A model generated the notes under the pieces. It was not told the DNA's origin. It worked only from the letters and a program-made list of their open reading frames with translations, and made no database searches. This document shows, piece by piece, positions 36,564 to 45,196 of a stretch of 64,000 nt of DNA (the first letter of the stretch is position 1; each line of letters starts with the position of its first letter). Both the position numbers and the translations under genes were made by a program. Source of the DNA: Vogesella sp. XCS3 (GTDB taxonomy: Bacteria; Pseudomonadota; Gammaproteobacteria; Burkholderiales; Chromobacteriaceae). Location: contig NZ_CP085530.1 of NCBI RefSeq assembly GCF_020616155.1, forward strand, positions 1,425,501 to 1,489,500. The letters are read 5' to 3'.

Positions 36564-38353
36564 TGGCCTACCAGACCCAAGGCTTTACCCTGGACAACAG
36601 CGGCCGCCGCGTGGTGGTAGACCCGGTAACGCGCATCGAAGGCCACCTGCGCTGCGAAGTGAACCTGGACAGCAACAACATCATCACCAACGCGGTATCC
36701 ACCGGCACCATGTGGCGCGGGCTGGAAGTGATCCTGAAAGGCCGCGACCCGCGCGACGCCTGGGCGTTTGTGGAGCGCATCTGCGGCGTATGCACCGGCA
36801 CCCACGCGCTGACCTCGGTACGCGCCGTGGAAGACGCGCTGAAGATCAATATCCCGGCCAACGCCAACCTGATCCGCAACCTGATGCAGGCCGCGCTGTA
36901 CGTGCACGACCACCTGGTGCACTACTACCACCTGCACGCGCTGGACTGGGTAGACGTGGTGTCGGCGCTGAAAGCCGACCCCAAGAAAACCAGCGAGCTG
37001 GCGCAAAGCATCTCCAACTGGCCGCTGTCCAGCCCCGGCTACTTCCGCGACCTGCAGTCGCGGCTGAAGCGCTTTGTGGAAAGCGGGCAGCTAGGCCCGT
37101 TCCGCAACGGCTACTGGGGCCACCCGGCGATGAAACTGCCGCCGGAAGCCAACCTGATGGCGGTGGCGCACTACCTGGAAGCGCTGGATTTCCAGAAGGA
37201 AATCGTCAAGATCCACACCATTTTCGGCGGCAAGAACCCGCACCCGAACTGGCTGGTAGGCGGCATGCCGTGCGCCATCAACGTGGACGACACCGGCGCG
37301 GTGGGTGCCATCAATATGGAACGCCTGAACCTGGTAAAACAGGTAATCGACCGCACCATCGAATTCTGCGAGCAAGTCTACGTGCCGGACGTGATCGCCA
37401 TTGCCGGCTTCTACCCGGAGTGGTTCAAGATCGGCGGCGGCCTGGCCAGCCAGAGCGTGCTGTCGTACGGCGATTTCCCCGACAAGGCCAACGACTACAG
37501 TGCGGCCAACCTGCTGCTGCCACGCGGCGCCATCATCAACGGCAAGTTCAGCGAGATCCACCCGGTAGACCTGTACGCGCCGGACGAGATCCAGGAGTTC
37601 GTTACCCACAGCTGGTACAGCTACGGCGACGACAAGAAAGGCCTGCACCCGTTTGATGGCATCACCGAGCCCAGATTCGAGCTGGGGCCGAACCACAAAG
37701 GCACCAAGACGCGCATCGAGTCGCTGGACGAGTCGGCCAAGTATTCGTGGATCAAGTCGCCGCGCTGGAAAGGCCACGCGATGGAGGTAGGCCCGCTGGC
37801 GCGCTACCTGATCGGCTACCATCAGAACAAGCCGGAGTTCAAGGAGCCGGTAGACGCGCTGCTCAAGCACTTCAACGCGCCGCTGGACGTGATGTTCTCC
37901 ACCAACGGCCGCACCGCCGCGCGCGCGCTGGAATCGGTGTGGGCGGCGCGCCAGATGGCCAGCTTCTACGACCAGCTGATCGCCAACATCAAGAACGGCG
38001 ACACCGCTACCGCCAACGTCGAAAAATGGGACCCGTCCACCTGGCCGGCATCGGTGAAAGGCGTGGGCTTTACCGAGGCGCCGCGCGGCGCGCTGGGCCA
38101 CTGGCTGAAGATTGAAAACACCAAGATCGACAGCTACCAGTGCGTGGTACCCACCACCTGGAACGCCGGCCCGCGCGACGACAAGGGCCAGATCGGCGCC
38201 TACGAAGCCTCGCTGATGGGCACCAAGATGGCGGTGCCGGACCAGCCGCTGGAGATCCTGCGCACGCTGCACAGCTTCGACCCGTGCCTGGCCTGCTCTA
38301 CCCACGTTATCGGCGATGACGGCGGCGAGCTCGTGAAAGTACAAGTGCGCTAA
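36563..38353 (+). CDS. hoxG: Uptake [NiFe] hydrogenase large subunit (HoxG/HupL/HyaB)
   Basis: A 596-residue catalytic subunit carrying the Ni-Fe centre. Motif 1 is [20 protein letters not shown]; motif 2 is [12 protein letters not shown] followed by a 15-residue tail that HoxM should cut after the histidine. [17 protein letters not shown] is the usual N-terminal signature. It oxidises hydrogen in the periplasm and passes electrons through HoxK to HoxZ. A perfect inverted pair of the repeated 10-mer lies nine bases after its stop. Confidence 0.97.
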   Translation: MAYQTQGFTLDNSGRRVVVDPVTRIEGHLRCEVNLDSNNIITNAVSTGTMWRGLEVILKGRDPRDAWAFVERICGVCTGTHALTSVRAVEDALKINIPANANLIRNLMQAALYVHDHLVHYYHLHALDWVDVVSALKADPKKTSELAQSISNWPLSSPGYFRDLQSRLKRFVESGQLGPFRNGYWGHPAMKLPPEANLMAVAHYLEALDFQKEIVKIHTIFGGKNPHPNWLVGGMPCAINVDDTGAVGAINMERLNLVKQVIDRTIEFCEQVYVPDVIAIAGFYPEWFKIGGGLASQSVLSYGDFPDKANDYSAANLLLPRGAIINGKFSEIHPVDLYAPDEIQEFVTHSWYSYGDDKKGLHPFDGITEPRFELGPNHKGTKTRIESLDESAKYSWIKSPRWKGHAMEVGPLARYLIGYHQNKPEFKEPVDALLKHFNAPLDVMFSTNGRTAARALESVWAARQMASFYDQLIANIKNGDTATANVEKWDPSTWPASVKGVGFTEAPRGALGHWLKIENTKIDSYQCVVPTTWNAGPRDDKGQIGAYEASLMGTKMAVPDQPLEILRTLHSFDPCLACSTHVIGDDGGELVKVQVR

Positions 38354-38361
38354 ACGCATCG

Positions 38362-38383
38362 GGTTGGCCGCATGCGGCCAACC
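38362..38383. repeat. Back-to-back inverted pair of the TGCGGCCAACC motif
   Basis: Two 11-base copies, one on each strand, abut to form a perfect 22-base palindrome nine bases after the hoxG stop; TTTGG follows. It could form a hairpin at the transcript end, as inverted DUS pairs do in Neisseria, although hoxZ lies downstream. Confidence 0.9.
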
Positions 38384-38562
38384 TTTGGCCCCCAGACCCG
38401 GCTGCCGCCACCGCACACCCCGGCGGCGGCCGGATCGCCGGAATGGCCCGCGGCGGGGGCTGCAATCCCCTGCCGCGGCGCTGCCGGTTCATTCAGAGCA
38501 GCGGCCACGGCCACGCTACTGCAGCACGTAGCGGGGGGGTGGCACAGACTCAGGAGCAAGCG

Positions 38563-39267
38563 ATGAAAAGCTATGGTTTTGACGGCAACGCCCCACAAGG
38601 GCTGGGCCGCAAGGTAACGTCGGTTTACGTGTATGAGGCGCCGGTACGGCTGTGGCACTGGGTGACGGTGCTGTGCATCATCACGCTGTCGCTCACCGGC
38701 TATTTTATCGGCAAGCCGCTACCCAGCGTGCCGGGTGAGGCCACCTTCCGCTATGTGATGGGCTACATCCGCTTTGCCCACTTTGCTGCCGGCTACGTGC
38801 TGGCGGTGGGGCTGGTGGGGCGGCTGTACTGGGCCATTGTCGGCAACCACCACGCGCGCGAGATCATTCTGGTACCGGTGTGGGACAAGGCCTGGTGGCA
38901 GGAATTCTTCTTTGAAATCCGCTGGTATCTGTTTATCGAGCGCTACCCCAAGAAGTACATCGGCCACAACCCGGTAGGCCAGATCGCCATGGCCAGCTTT
39001 ATCTGGGCCACGCTGTTCATGTGCGCCACCGGCTTTGCGCTGTACGGCGAAGGCACGGGCGATGGCAGCTGGGCGCATACCGCCTTTAACTGGGTGATTG
39101 TGGCCTTTGGCAACAGCATGGACGTGCACAGCTGGCACCGGCTGGGCATGTGGGCGATTTTGCTGTTCGTGATGATCCACGTGTACGCCGCCATCCGCGA
39201 GGACATCATGTCCAAGCAGAGCATGGTGTCTACCATGATCAGCGGCTTTCGCATGTTCAAGGATTAG
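38563..39267 (+). CDS. hoxZ: Hydrogenase b-type cytochrome (HoxZ/HupC/HyaC)
   Basis: A 234-residue membrane cytochrome b linking the hydrogenase to the quinone pool. Four helices and heme histidines are visible: VRLWHWVTVLCIITLSLTGY, IRFAHFAAGYVLAVGL, the helix with TLFMCATGFALYGEG, and SWHRLGMWAILLFVMIHVYA. The ATG at 38563 has GGAG nearby and starts MKSYGFDGN; an upstream in-frame start at 38443 lies in GC-rich leader. The gap after hoxG is 209 bases, long for an operon partner, and includes the motif palindrome. Confidence 0.94.
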   Translation: MKSYGFDGNAPQGLGRKVTSVYVYEAPVRLWHWVTVLCIITLSLTGYFIGKPLPSVPGEATFRYVMGYIRFAHFAAGYVLAVGLVGRLYWAIVGNHHAREIILVPVWDKAWWQEFFFEIRWYLFIERYPKKYIGHNPVGQIAMASFIWATLFMCATGFALYGEGTGDGSWAHTAFNWVIVAFGNSMDVHSWHRLGMWAILLFVMIHVYAAIREDIMSKQSMVSTMISGFRMFKD

Positions 39268-39275
39268 GGCTGGCC

Positions 39276-39296
39276 GTGACAGCGTCTTGCTGTCAC
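39276..39296. terminator. Hairpin after hoxZ
   Basis: GTGACAGC and GCTGTCAC arms with a five-base loop lie nine bases after the stop. No T-run. Confidence 0.5.
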
Positions 39297-39371
39297 GCAG
39301 GCCCTGTAGCTACACGCTGGCCCGCCTGGCGGTGCCGGCAAACGATAGTTGTAGAGTGTGTGGGTAAGTTG

Positions 39372-39398
39372 GGCCGGGGGAAACCCCGGCCATTTTTT
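39372..39398 (+). terminator. Intrinsic terminator before the HigA-type gene
   Basis: GGCCGGGG, GAAA loop, CCCCGGCC, then A and six T. It ends only five bases before a copy of the repeated motif and 14 bases before the next start codon, so the following gene must be started within or after it. Confidence 0.85.
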
Positions 39399-39402
39399 CA
39401 AA

Positions 39403-39413
39403 GGTTGGCCGCA
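39403..39413 (-). repeat. TGCGGCCAACC motif, copy after terminator
   Basis: Extended form (AAAGGTTGGCCGCA on plus) lies directly behind an intrinsic terminator. Its last A is the first base of the next gene's ATG. Confidence 0.85.
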
Positions 39414-39694
39414 TGGCACACAAAATCCTTACCGCCCGAACCCCCATCGCCCCGGGGCGCTTTTTACACAGCCGCTTCTTGCGGCCTGCCGGCCTGACAC
39501 AAACCGATGCCGCCAGCCGGCTGGGGCTGTCGCGCCGCCGCCTGAACGAAATCATCCAGGGCCACCGCGGCATTACCCCCGATACCGCGCTGCGGCTCTC
39601 GCTGCTGTTTGGCCTGCCGCCGCGCTTCTGGCTGGACCTGCAAGGTGACTGGGACCTGGCGCAGGCAAGGCGCAAGCTGCAGCACGCGGCTTGA
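39413..39694 (+). CDS. HigA-family antitoxin-like regulator, no toxin partner
   Basis: A 93-residue XRE-type helix-turn-helix protein. LTQTDAASRLGLSRRRLNEI followed by HRGITPDTALRLSLLFGLPP and FWLDLQGDWDLAQAR is the HigA/VapI pattern. A HigB toxin would normally precede it, but the 145 bases upstream contain only a hairpin, a terminator and the repeated motif. It is therefore an orphan antitoxin or a stand-alone regulator. The ribosome site is poor (AAAGG about eight bases before). Confidence 0.75.
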   Translation: MAHKILTARTPIAPGRFLHSRFLRPAGLTQTDAASRLGLSRRRLNEIIQGHRGITPDTALRLSLLFGLPPRFWLDLQGDWDLAQARRKLQHAA

Positions 39695-39697
39695 TAC

Positions 39698-40132
39698 TCA
39701 GCCCCCGGCCGGGACACCCGGCCAACGCAATGCAAGCAGATCAGCGGTACTAAGCCGGCAAAACGGGTACAGGATGCTTTCTTCCTTGCTATGGTGCTGC
39801 CATAGCTGGCGTTGCAATACGCCAGCCAAGGGGGCGCATACGGCTTCATCGCGCTGCTGTACGGCCTGGTACAGCGCTTCCATCAGCTCGCGCAGCTGCT
39901 CGTGTTCATACCGCATCACTTCGGTGGGCCCGTTCTGCTGGCCATTTAACTGTTCGTACAGCGGGTACAGTACCTGCTCTTCGTCGGCAAAATGGCTATC
40001 CAGCTCGGCACAAAAATCGTGGCAGGCTTGCTGTGCCGGCACCCAGTGCTGCTGTGCTATATGGCACTGCAAGGCCTGGAACAACTGCTGGCAATGGTGG
40101 TGTGTCTGTATCAGATAGTCTTCTGGTTTCAT
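39698..40132 (-). CDS. Hemerythrin-domain protein
   Basis: A 144-residue four-helix hemerythrin (HHE) protein that could bind a di-iron centre. Candidate ligands lie in IQTHHHCQQLF, SHFADEEQVLYPLYE, RYEHEQLRELM and WQHHSKEESILYPF. Such proteins handle oxygen, nitric oxide or iron. The ATG at 40132 (MKPEDYL) is chosen because the domain starts there; a longer open frame upstream is not family-like. It converges with the HigA-type gene; the stops are four bases apart. Confidence 0.78.
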   Translation of the reverse strand: MKPEDYLIQTHHHCQQLFQALQCHIAQQHWVPAQQACHDFCAELDSHFADEEQVLYPLYEQLNGQQNGPTEVMRYEHEQLRELMEALYQAVQQRDEAVCAPLAGVLQRQLWQHHSKEESILYPFCRLSTADLLALRWPGVPAGG

Positions 40133-40435
40133 CGGGTATCCAGTGTCCTGGTAGCCCTGGCAGCACCGTGCTGTACGGGCTGATTTCAGTATTGCACTGC
40201 GGGGGCACCCGCAACTGACGCGGATCAAATACGGGCCCACCTACCCGCACAGCATGAGAAAAACAGGCCAGCACAGGCCTGCGGGGCAGACTGTGCTACC
40301 ATGCGGCCTCGTATTTTTCCGTTTCCCGCCTGCTTTACCCGATGTTCTCATCGCCCAAGCATCGCCTCTGCCCTTTGGTCGCGACGTCTGTTCGACGCAC
40401 ATAGAGTCCAGCTCGTACCGCACCAAAGGTTTGCC
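40133..40435. other. Divergent intergenic region with imperfect hairpin
   Basis: 303 bases between the hemerythrin gene and the methyltransferase gene. The only structure seen is an inverted repeat at 40153-40181 (AGCCC...CAGCAC C GTGCTG...GGGCT), 21 bases before the hemerythrin start, which may be an operator. Confidence 0.4.
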
Positions 40436-41113
40436 ATGCCAGGCTATACAGTAAAAACCCAGCACGTTCGCGTGGCTGGGGCCCCCGATCTCGTCATCCG
40501 TTCCTTGCTGGACAACCAGCAGTACGCCGACCCGCTAGGCGAAGCCGCCGCGCTGGGTATTTCCGAAGCCAGCTGGCCGCTATTTGGCCTGGTATGGCCA
40601 TCTGCACAAAAGCTGGCCGACCTGATGCAAGACTGGGAACTGGGTACGCAGCGCATTCTGGAAATTGGCTGCGGACTGGGGCTGGCCAGCCTGGTGATAC
40701 AGCGCCGTGCCGGCAATATCACCGCCAGCGACTGCCACCCGCTCACCGCAGGTTTTCTGGCGGCCAACGTGGCGCTGAATGCGCTGCCGCCGCTGCCCTA
40801 CCTTACCGGTAACTGGGGGCACAGCAACCCGGGCCTGGGCGAGTTTGACCTGATTATCGGCAGCGATGTGCTGTACGAGCGCGACCAGCCACTGACCCTG
40901 GCCGCATTTATTGCCCTGCATGCCGCCCCAGCCGCCCAGGTCATCATCATCGACCCGAACCGTGGCAACCGCAGCCTGTTTCACCGCCAGATGGCCTTGC
41001 TGGGCTTTACACTGAGCGAAACCATGATCGAAGCCCCGTTGTGGGACGGCACACCCTATCGTGGCCGCCTGCTGCACTACCAGCGCAGCCTGCCACCAGC
41101 CAGCGTGTGCTAG
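40436..41113 (+). CDS. Class I SAM-dependent methyltransferase
   Basis: A 225-residue methyltransferase. SAM-binding motif I is ILEIGCGLGLASLVI, the acidic residue follows in ITASDCHPLTAGFLAANV, and IIGSDVLYERDQP resembles the small METTL21-like protein methyltransferases. The target is unknown. The ATG at 40436 starts MPGYTVKTQHV. It ends with a strong terminator and stands alone. Confidence 0.8.
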   Translation: MPGYTVKTQHVRVAGAPDLVIRSLLDNQQYADPLGEAAALGISEASWPLFGLVWPSAQKLADLMQDWELGTQRILEIGCGLGLASLVIQRRAGNITASDCHPLTAGFLAANVALNALPPLPYLTGNWGHSNPGLGEFDLIIGSDVLYERDQPLTLAAFIALHAAPAAQVIIIDPNRGNRSLFHRQMALLGFTLSETMIEAPLWDGTPYRGRLLHYQRSLPPASVC

Positions 41114-41120
41114 CCCATGC

Positions 41121-41148
41121 AAAAGCCCACCGCAAAGGTGGGCTTTTT
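41121..41148. terminator. Intrinsic terminator (bidirectional)
   Basis: AAAAGCCCACC, five-base loop, GGTGGGCTTTTT. It serves the methyltransferase gene and can also stop the convergent L,D-transpeptidase gene. Confidence 0.9.
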
Positions 41149-41173
41149 ACTGTCAGGCTGGCTTGAACGGATA

Positions 41174-42103
41174 CTAGCCTGGGCTCACAACAGGCGCCTT
41201 GCTTTGCAAGGCACGCCCCTGTACCGGCACGGTTGCCTCCTGCTGCGAGGGCTCCGGGTCTACGCTGAGCCAGCGCTTGATGCTGAGGCCGCCGGTAATG
41301 GTGGCGCTGGCGGCATCCTTGCACGACAGGCATACCGGCTTGCCGGTGCGTTCGCGTATCGCCACATCCACACGGGCACCATGCAGCACCTTGGACTTGT
41401 CGCGTTGCCATTCCAGCAGTGTGTTGGCCAGGTGGCGGTAGGACGGGTCTTTCATGCCGTAGATATCACGATAGGCGGTGAGCCACAGCTCGCCGGCCTC
41501 GTCCTCGTTCAACACCAGAGGCTGGTAGGCAATGGTCACCTGGGCGCCATTATTCACCCAGTCGGCCAAGGCCAGCGCATTCTCGTTTTTCAAGCGGACA
41601 CAACCATGGCTACGCACCCCGGGCACGCTACCTGGCTGGTTGGTACCGTGAAAGCCCAGGCCCAGACGCGGCTCGCCAAAACGGATGAATACCTTGCCCA
41701 GCGGATTATCCGGCCCAGGTGGTACTTCGGTTTTCACCGGCTGGCCTTTTTTGGCCATTTCCGCCTGGATGGACTTGGGGACATGCCAGGTCGGGTCACG
41801 GTGAATACCGGTAATGCTGTAGCTGCCGGTAGGCGTACGCGTGATCTGCTTGCCCACCGCTACCGGGTAACTGCGCAGCAAAACGCCATCCTGATACAGC
41901 AACACACGGGTTTGCGGCAGGTTCACCACCAGATGCTGGCCCAGGGGGGCGATATCGACATCCGGCTCGGGGGTGGACGCCCATACAGTGCTACTGATGA
42001 AGGCAAAGAGGGCAAGGCTGGGCTTGAGTGTCAATTTGGTACTTTGAACAGGTTGCAATAGCGAGGATGGTAGCAGATGCAGACCGATTTGTTGTATTGC
42101 CAT
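41174..42103 (-). CDS. L,D-transpeptidase (YkuD domain)
   Basis: A 309-residue cell-wall enzyme. The catalytic site is in GTNQPGSVPGVRSHGCVRLK (H...SHGCVR). Ahead of it come LVVNLPQTRVLLYQDGVLLR and YPVAVGKQITRTPTGSYSI, typical of the ErfK/YbiS/YcfS/YnhG group that attaches lipoprotein to or cross-links peptidoglycan. A signal-type helix (KPSLALFAFISSTVWAS) lies at about residues 26-42. The ATG at 42103 is formed by the last bases of a repeated-motif copy and lacks a clear ribosome site; a TTG start just before the signal helix is an alternative. Confidence 0.82.
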   Translation of the reverse strand: MAIQQIGLHLLPSSLLQPVQSTKLTLKPSLALFAFISSTVWASTPEPDVDIAPLGQHLVVNLPQTRVLLYQDGVLLRSYPVAVGKQITRTPTGSYSITGIHRDPTWHVPKSIQAEMAKKGQPVKTEVPPGPDNPLGKVFIRFGEPRLGLGFHGTNQPGSVPGVRSHGCVRLKNENALALADWVNNGAQVTIAYQPLVLNEDEAGELWLTAYRDIYGMKDPSYRHLANTLLEWQRDKSKVLHGARVDVAIRERTGKPVCLSCKDAASATITGGLSIKRWLSVDPEPSQQEATVPVQGRALQSKAPVVSPG

Positions 42104-42113
42104 GCGGCCAACC
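42103..42113 (+). repeat. TGCGGCCAACC motif, upstream of L,D-transpeptidase
   Basis: Complete motif overlapping the proposed start codon of the minus-strand gene, in the rlmD/L,D-transpeptidase divergent region. Confidence 0.8.
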
Positions 42114-42186
42114 GGGCACCGTGCGTTTTGCTGTGGTTTCTGCGACAATTGCCGCCTTTGCCAACGCATTTTGACTTTAAAAAACA

Positions 42187-43782
42187 ATGACTCAACAGCA
42201 ACAAATCGCCCAGATCGAATCCCTGGACCATGAAGGACGTGGTGTTGCCCACGTCGAAGGCAAGACAATATTTATCGAAGGCGCACTGCCTTACGAAGTA
42301 GTTACTTACAGCAGCTTCCGTAAAAAACCCAGCTACGAGAACGCGGTAGCGGTAGATGTGTTGAAAGACAGCTACATGCGCACCCAGCCATCCTGTCCGC
42401 ACTATGGCGTATGCGGTGGCTGCTCCATGCAGCACGTGGAGTTTACCGCCCAGGTGGCCATCAAACAGCGCGTGCTGGAAGACAACCTGGCCCGCATCGG
42501 CAAGGTTCGCCCGCAAGTGGTCATGACCCCTATCGCCGGCCCGGCCTGGGGCTACCGCCACCGCGCCCGCCTGTCTGCCCGCCTGGTAGAGAAAAAAGGC
42601 GGCGTGCTGGTAGGTTTCCATGAAAAGCGCTCCAGCTTCATCGCCGACATGAACGAGTGCCACATTCTGCCCAAGCACATCTCGGCGCTGATTACCCCGC
42701 TGCGCCAGATGATTTACCAGCTGTCCATCAACAACCGCATGCCGCAGGTAGAAGTGGCCGTGGGCTCGGACGTGGACATCCTGGTGTTCCGCAATATGGA
42801 CGCCATCACCGATGACGACTTCGCCATCCTGAAAGGCTTTTCCGACCAATACAGCCAGCCAGGCCGCCCGCTGCAAATGTGGCTGCAGCCCAAAGGCCCG
42901 GAAACCTGCTACCCCATCTACCCGCTGGACGCACCACGCCTGACCTACCGCCTGGCCGACTTCAACGTGGAAATGCCGTACTACCCCACCGAGTTCACCC
43001 AGGTCAACCCGGACATCAACAACGTGATGGTCGCCCGCGCCCTGCGCCTGCTGGACCCGCAAGCCGGCGAACGCATTGCCGACATGTTCTGCGGCATCGG
43101 CAACTTCACCCTGCCGATCGCCCGTAGCGGCGCCACCGTGCACGGCATGGAAGGCAGCCAGGCGCTGGTAAAACGCGCCGTGGAAAACGCCACCCACAAC
43201 GGCCTGCAAGACAAGGTGAGCTACGAGATGGCCAACCTGTTCGACGTGACCGAAGAATCGCTGGCAGCGCTGGGCAAGTTCGACAAAATGCTGATCGACC
43301 CGCCACGCGACGGCGCCATCCAGCTGGTAAAAGCCTTTACCGAGGAAACCGCCCCACAGCGCCTAGTGTACGTATCGTGCAACCCGTCCACGCTGGCACG
43401 CGACGCCGGCATTCTGGTCCACACCAAGGGCTACACGCTGAAATCGGCCGGCATCGTGAACATGTTCCCGCACACCGGCCACGTGGAGTCCATTGCCTGG
43501 TTCGAAAAAACCAGCCCGTGCAAGACCCATGCCGAAGTAGCGGAAATGGAAGCGCGCGAAGAAGCCGAGCGCGACGCCGCCCGTGCCATCGCCATTGCCG
43601 CCCGCGAAGTGCGAGAAACCCAGCTGGCCGAGCTGCGTGCCATCGAAAAGGCCGAAAAGCAGGCTGCCAAAGCCGCCCGCACCGCCGAGTTCCAGGCCCG
43701 CACTGCGGCCAACGCGGAAAAGCGCGCCGCTTTCGAAGCCCGCCAGGCTGGTGGTGATGCGGGTAGTGAGCAGGCGGAGTAA
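42187..43782 (+). CDS. rlmD: 23S rRNA (uracil-1939-C5)-methyltransferase RlmD
   Basis: A 531-residue RNA methyltransferase with TRAM-like start, [4Fe-4S] cysteines in [17 protein letters not shown] motif [25 protein letters not shown], and catalytic nucleophile in [13 protein letters not shown]. After the domain end ([15 protein letters not shown]) comes a tail of about 90 residues very rich in Ala, Glu and Arg, probably a coiled coil; most RlmD proteins lack it. From about 43452 onward the gene is the left arm of a 349-base repeat bounding the island, so its 3' end was probably supplied by the integrating element and the original end now lies at 51248-51578. Confidence 0.92.
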   Translation: MTQQQQIAQIESLDHEGRGVAHVEGKTIFIEGALPYEVVTYSSFRKKPSYENAVAVDVLKDSYMRTQPSCPHYGVCGGCSMQHVEFTAQVAIKQRVLEDNLARIGKVRPQVVMTPIAGPAWGYRHRARLSARLVEKKGGVLVGFHEKRSSFIADMNECHILPKHISALITPLRQMIYQLSINNRMPQVEVAVGSDVDILVFRNMDAITDDDFAILKGFSDQYSQPGRPLQMWLQPKGPETCYPIYPLDAPRLTYRLADFNVEMPYYPTEFTQVNPDINNVMVARALRLLDPQAGERIADMFCGIGNFTLPIARSGATVHGMEGSQALVKRAVENATHNGLQDKVSYEMANLFDVTEESLAALGKFDKMLIDPPRDGAIQLVKAFTEETAPQRLVYVSCNPSTLARDAGILVHTKGYTLKSAGIVNMFPHTGHVESIAWFEKTSPCKTHAEVAEMEAREEAERDAARAIAIAAREVRETQLAELRAIEKAEKQAAKAARTAEFQARTAANAEKRAAFEARQAGGDAGSEQAE

Positions 43783-43800
43783 GCACCAAGGCGGCAGCTA
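43452..43800 (+). repeat. Left direct repeat of the rlmD island (attL side)
   Basis: 349 bases covering the end of rlmD plus 18 bases past its stop match 51248-51596 without gaps, with about 15 mismatches. The first 42 bases, CATCGTGAACATG onward, are identical in both and are the best candidate for the crossover core. Confidence 0.9.
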
Positions 43801-43896
43801 CAGAGTTCCGTCACTAGGCGACTGTTCCGATAGGGCCACCGACTGCATTAGATGATTTTTGTATCGCTCGACCCCAGTTTTACCCCAGAGCGAACC

Positions 43897-45078
43897 ATGA
43901 AGATTCATCTAACTGATAGTGCAATCGCTAGACTAAAGACCCCGGTTGACCGTGTTGAGTACAAAGACACGAGGCTTCCGGGGTTTACTTTACGCGTAGG
44001 ACGAAGGGCGAAGGTCTGGTACTTCCGGTCTACCATCAATAGAGAGCGTGTCAGCGTTAAGCTTGGAACATGGCCTATCGTGAGCGCTGACTTAGCAAGG
44101 GCGCGTTGCACTCACTGGCTTCAACTGAACAGAGATACCTACGCTCTTGGTACTAGCACTGCCACTTCAAATCCCGCCCCAACACTGCCCACCACACCAA
44201 CGCTCCAAGAAGTGTACGAAGAGTACACAAAGTCAAAGCAATTAAGATCGACCACGCTTGCTACCTACGGCAAGACATTACGGCTATATCTTTCGGCCTA
44301 TATAAATCAGCCTCTCACAGCTTTGACATCGAAAACAGTAAGAGCTATATACTCTGGACTAAAAAGTAAAATCTCAGTTGCCAAGGCGAATGCTGCTTTA
44401 TCTCTCATTAAAGCACTATGGCGCTGGTGGAGTGCTACACAAGAAATTGAACTTCCCGATATTTTCACAGCACTAGCCGCATCAGGAGAAAAGAAAAAAA
44501 CAAAAGCAAAGGATGACGTATTAATTGATAGTCAAATTCAAGAACTCGGAAGAAATTTAAACAAGCTCAGAGAACAAAAAAAGAATTTCATCCTCACAGG
44601 GCTTTATACAGGGCTTCGTCTATCAGAACTTCTAAGACTCACTCCTTCATCCATCGACCAAAAATGCAAAACCATCAAAATTGACAACACAAAGAATGGG
44701 AAACCACACACTTTACCGATTAGCACACATCTAATGAATGTCCTAATTGAGCTATGTAAGGGCAAGGCTAACAGCACTCCGTTGTTTCCAGCACAAGCTA
44801 AAAATTGGTGCTCCAGCATATCAAAATTAGTGAACATACCCTTCTCAGCACATACACTGAGAAGAACTTTTGCATCACAAGCAACCAAAATAAACATCAA
44901 CGCCTACACCATTAAAGCACTTCTAAATCATCACGCAGGCTCTGACATAACTCAATTGCATTACATTAGATTAAATGTAGACGATCTCAAATCGCCAATG
45001 CAAAAAATCTGCTCACACATTAACAACCTAATATACAACACCAGCAATACTGACGAAATACACAAAACACCTATTTAA
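43897..45078 (+). CDS. Tyrosine-type site-specific integrase
   Basis: A 393-residue phage-type integrase. The N-terminal arm-binding domain has VEYKDTRLPGFTLRVGRRAK; the catalytic domain has Arg in TGLYTGLRLSELLRL, the HxxR box in SAHTLRRTFASQ, and NHHAGSDITQLHYIR with His and nucleophile Tyr. It starts 115 bases past the rlmD stop, next to the left repeat, where an integrase of an element using the rlmD 3' end should lie. The ATG at 43897 fits the family start (MKIHLTDSAIARL). AT-rich codon use marks foreign origin. Confidence 0.92.
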   Translation: MKIHLTDSAIARLKTPVDRVEYKDTRLPGFTLRVGRRAKVWYFRSTINRERVSVKLGTWPIVSADLARARCTHWLQLNRDTYALGTSTATSNPAPTLPTTPTLQEVYEEYTKSKQLRSTTLATYGKTLRLYLSAYINQPLTALTSKTVRAIYSGLKSKISVAKANAALSLIKALWRWWSATQEIELPDIFTALAASGEKKKTKAKDDVLIDSQIQELGRNLNKLREQKKNFILTGLYTGLRLSELLRLTPSSIDQKCKTIKIDNTKNGKPHTLPISTHLMNVLIELCKGKANSTPLFPAQAKNWCSSISKLVNIPFSAHTLRRTFASQATKININAYTIKALLNHHAGSDITQLHYIRLNVDDLKSPMQKICSHINNLIYNTSNTDEIHKTPI

Positions 45079-45131
45079 CACACTACATCTGCTTAGCCAA
45101 ACACAGAAAAATCAACAGCTTAAAAAATAAA

Positions 45132-45181
45132 ACCCCTATTTATTGCAGCTTTCCAATCGGAAAAATACAATATTTAGGGGT
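45132..45181. repeat. Imperfect inverted repeat between convergent island genes
   Basis: ACCCCTAtttATTG and CAATatttAGGGGT arms about 22 bases apart. It lies between the integrase and the gene at 45197, which converge; it may terminate transcription. Confidence 0.4.
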
Positions 45182-45196
45182 CATTTATGAAGAAAA

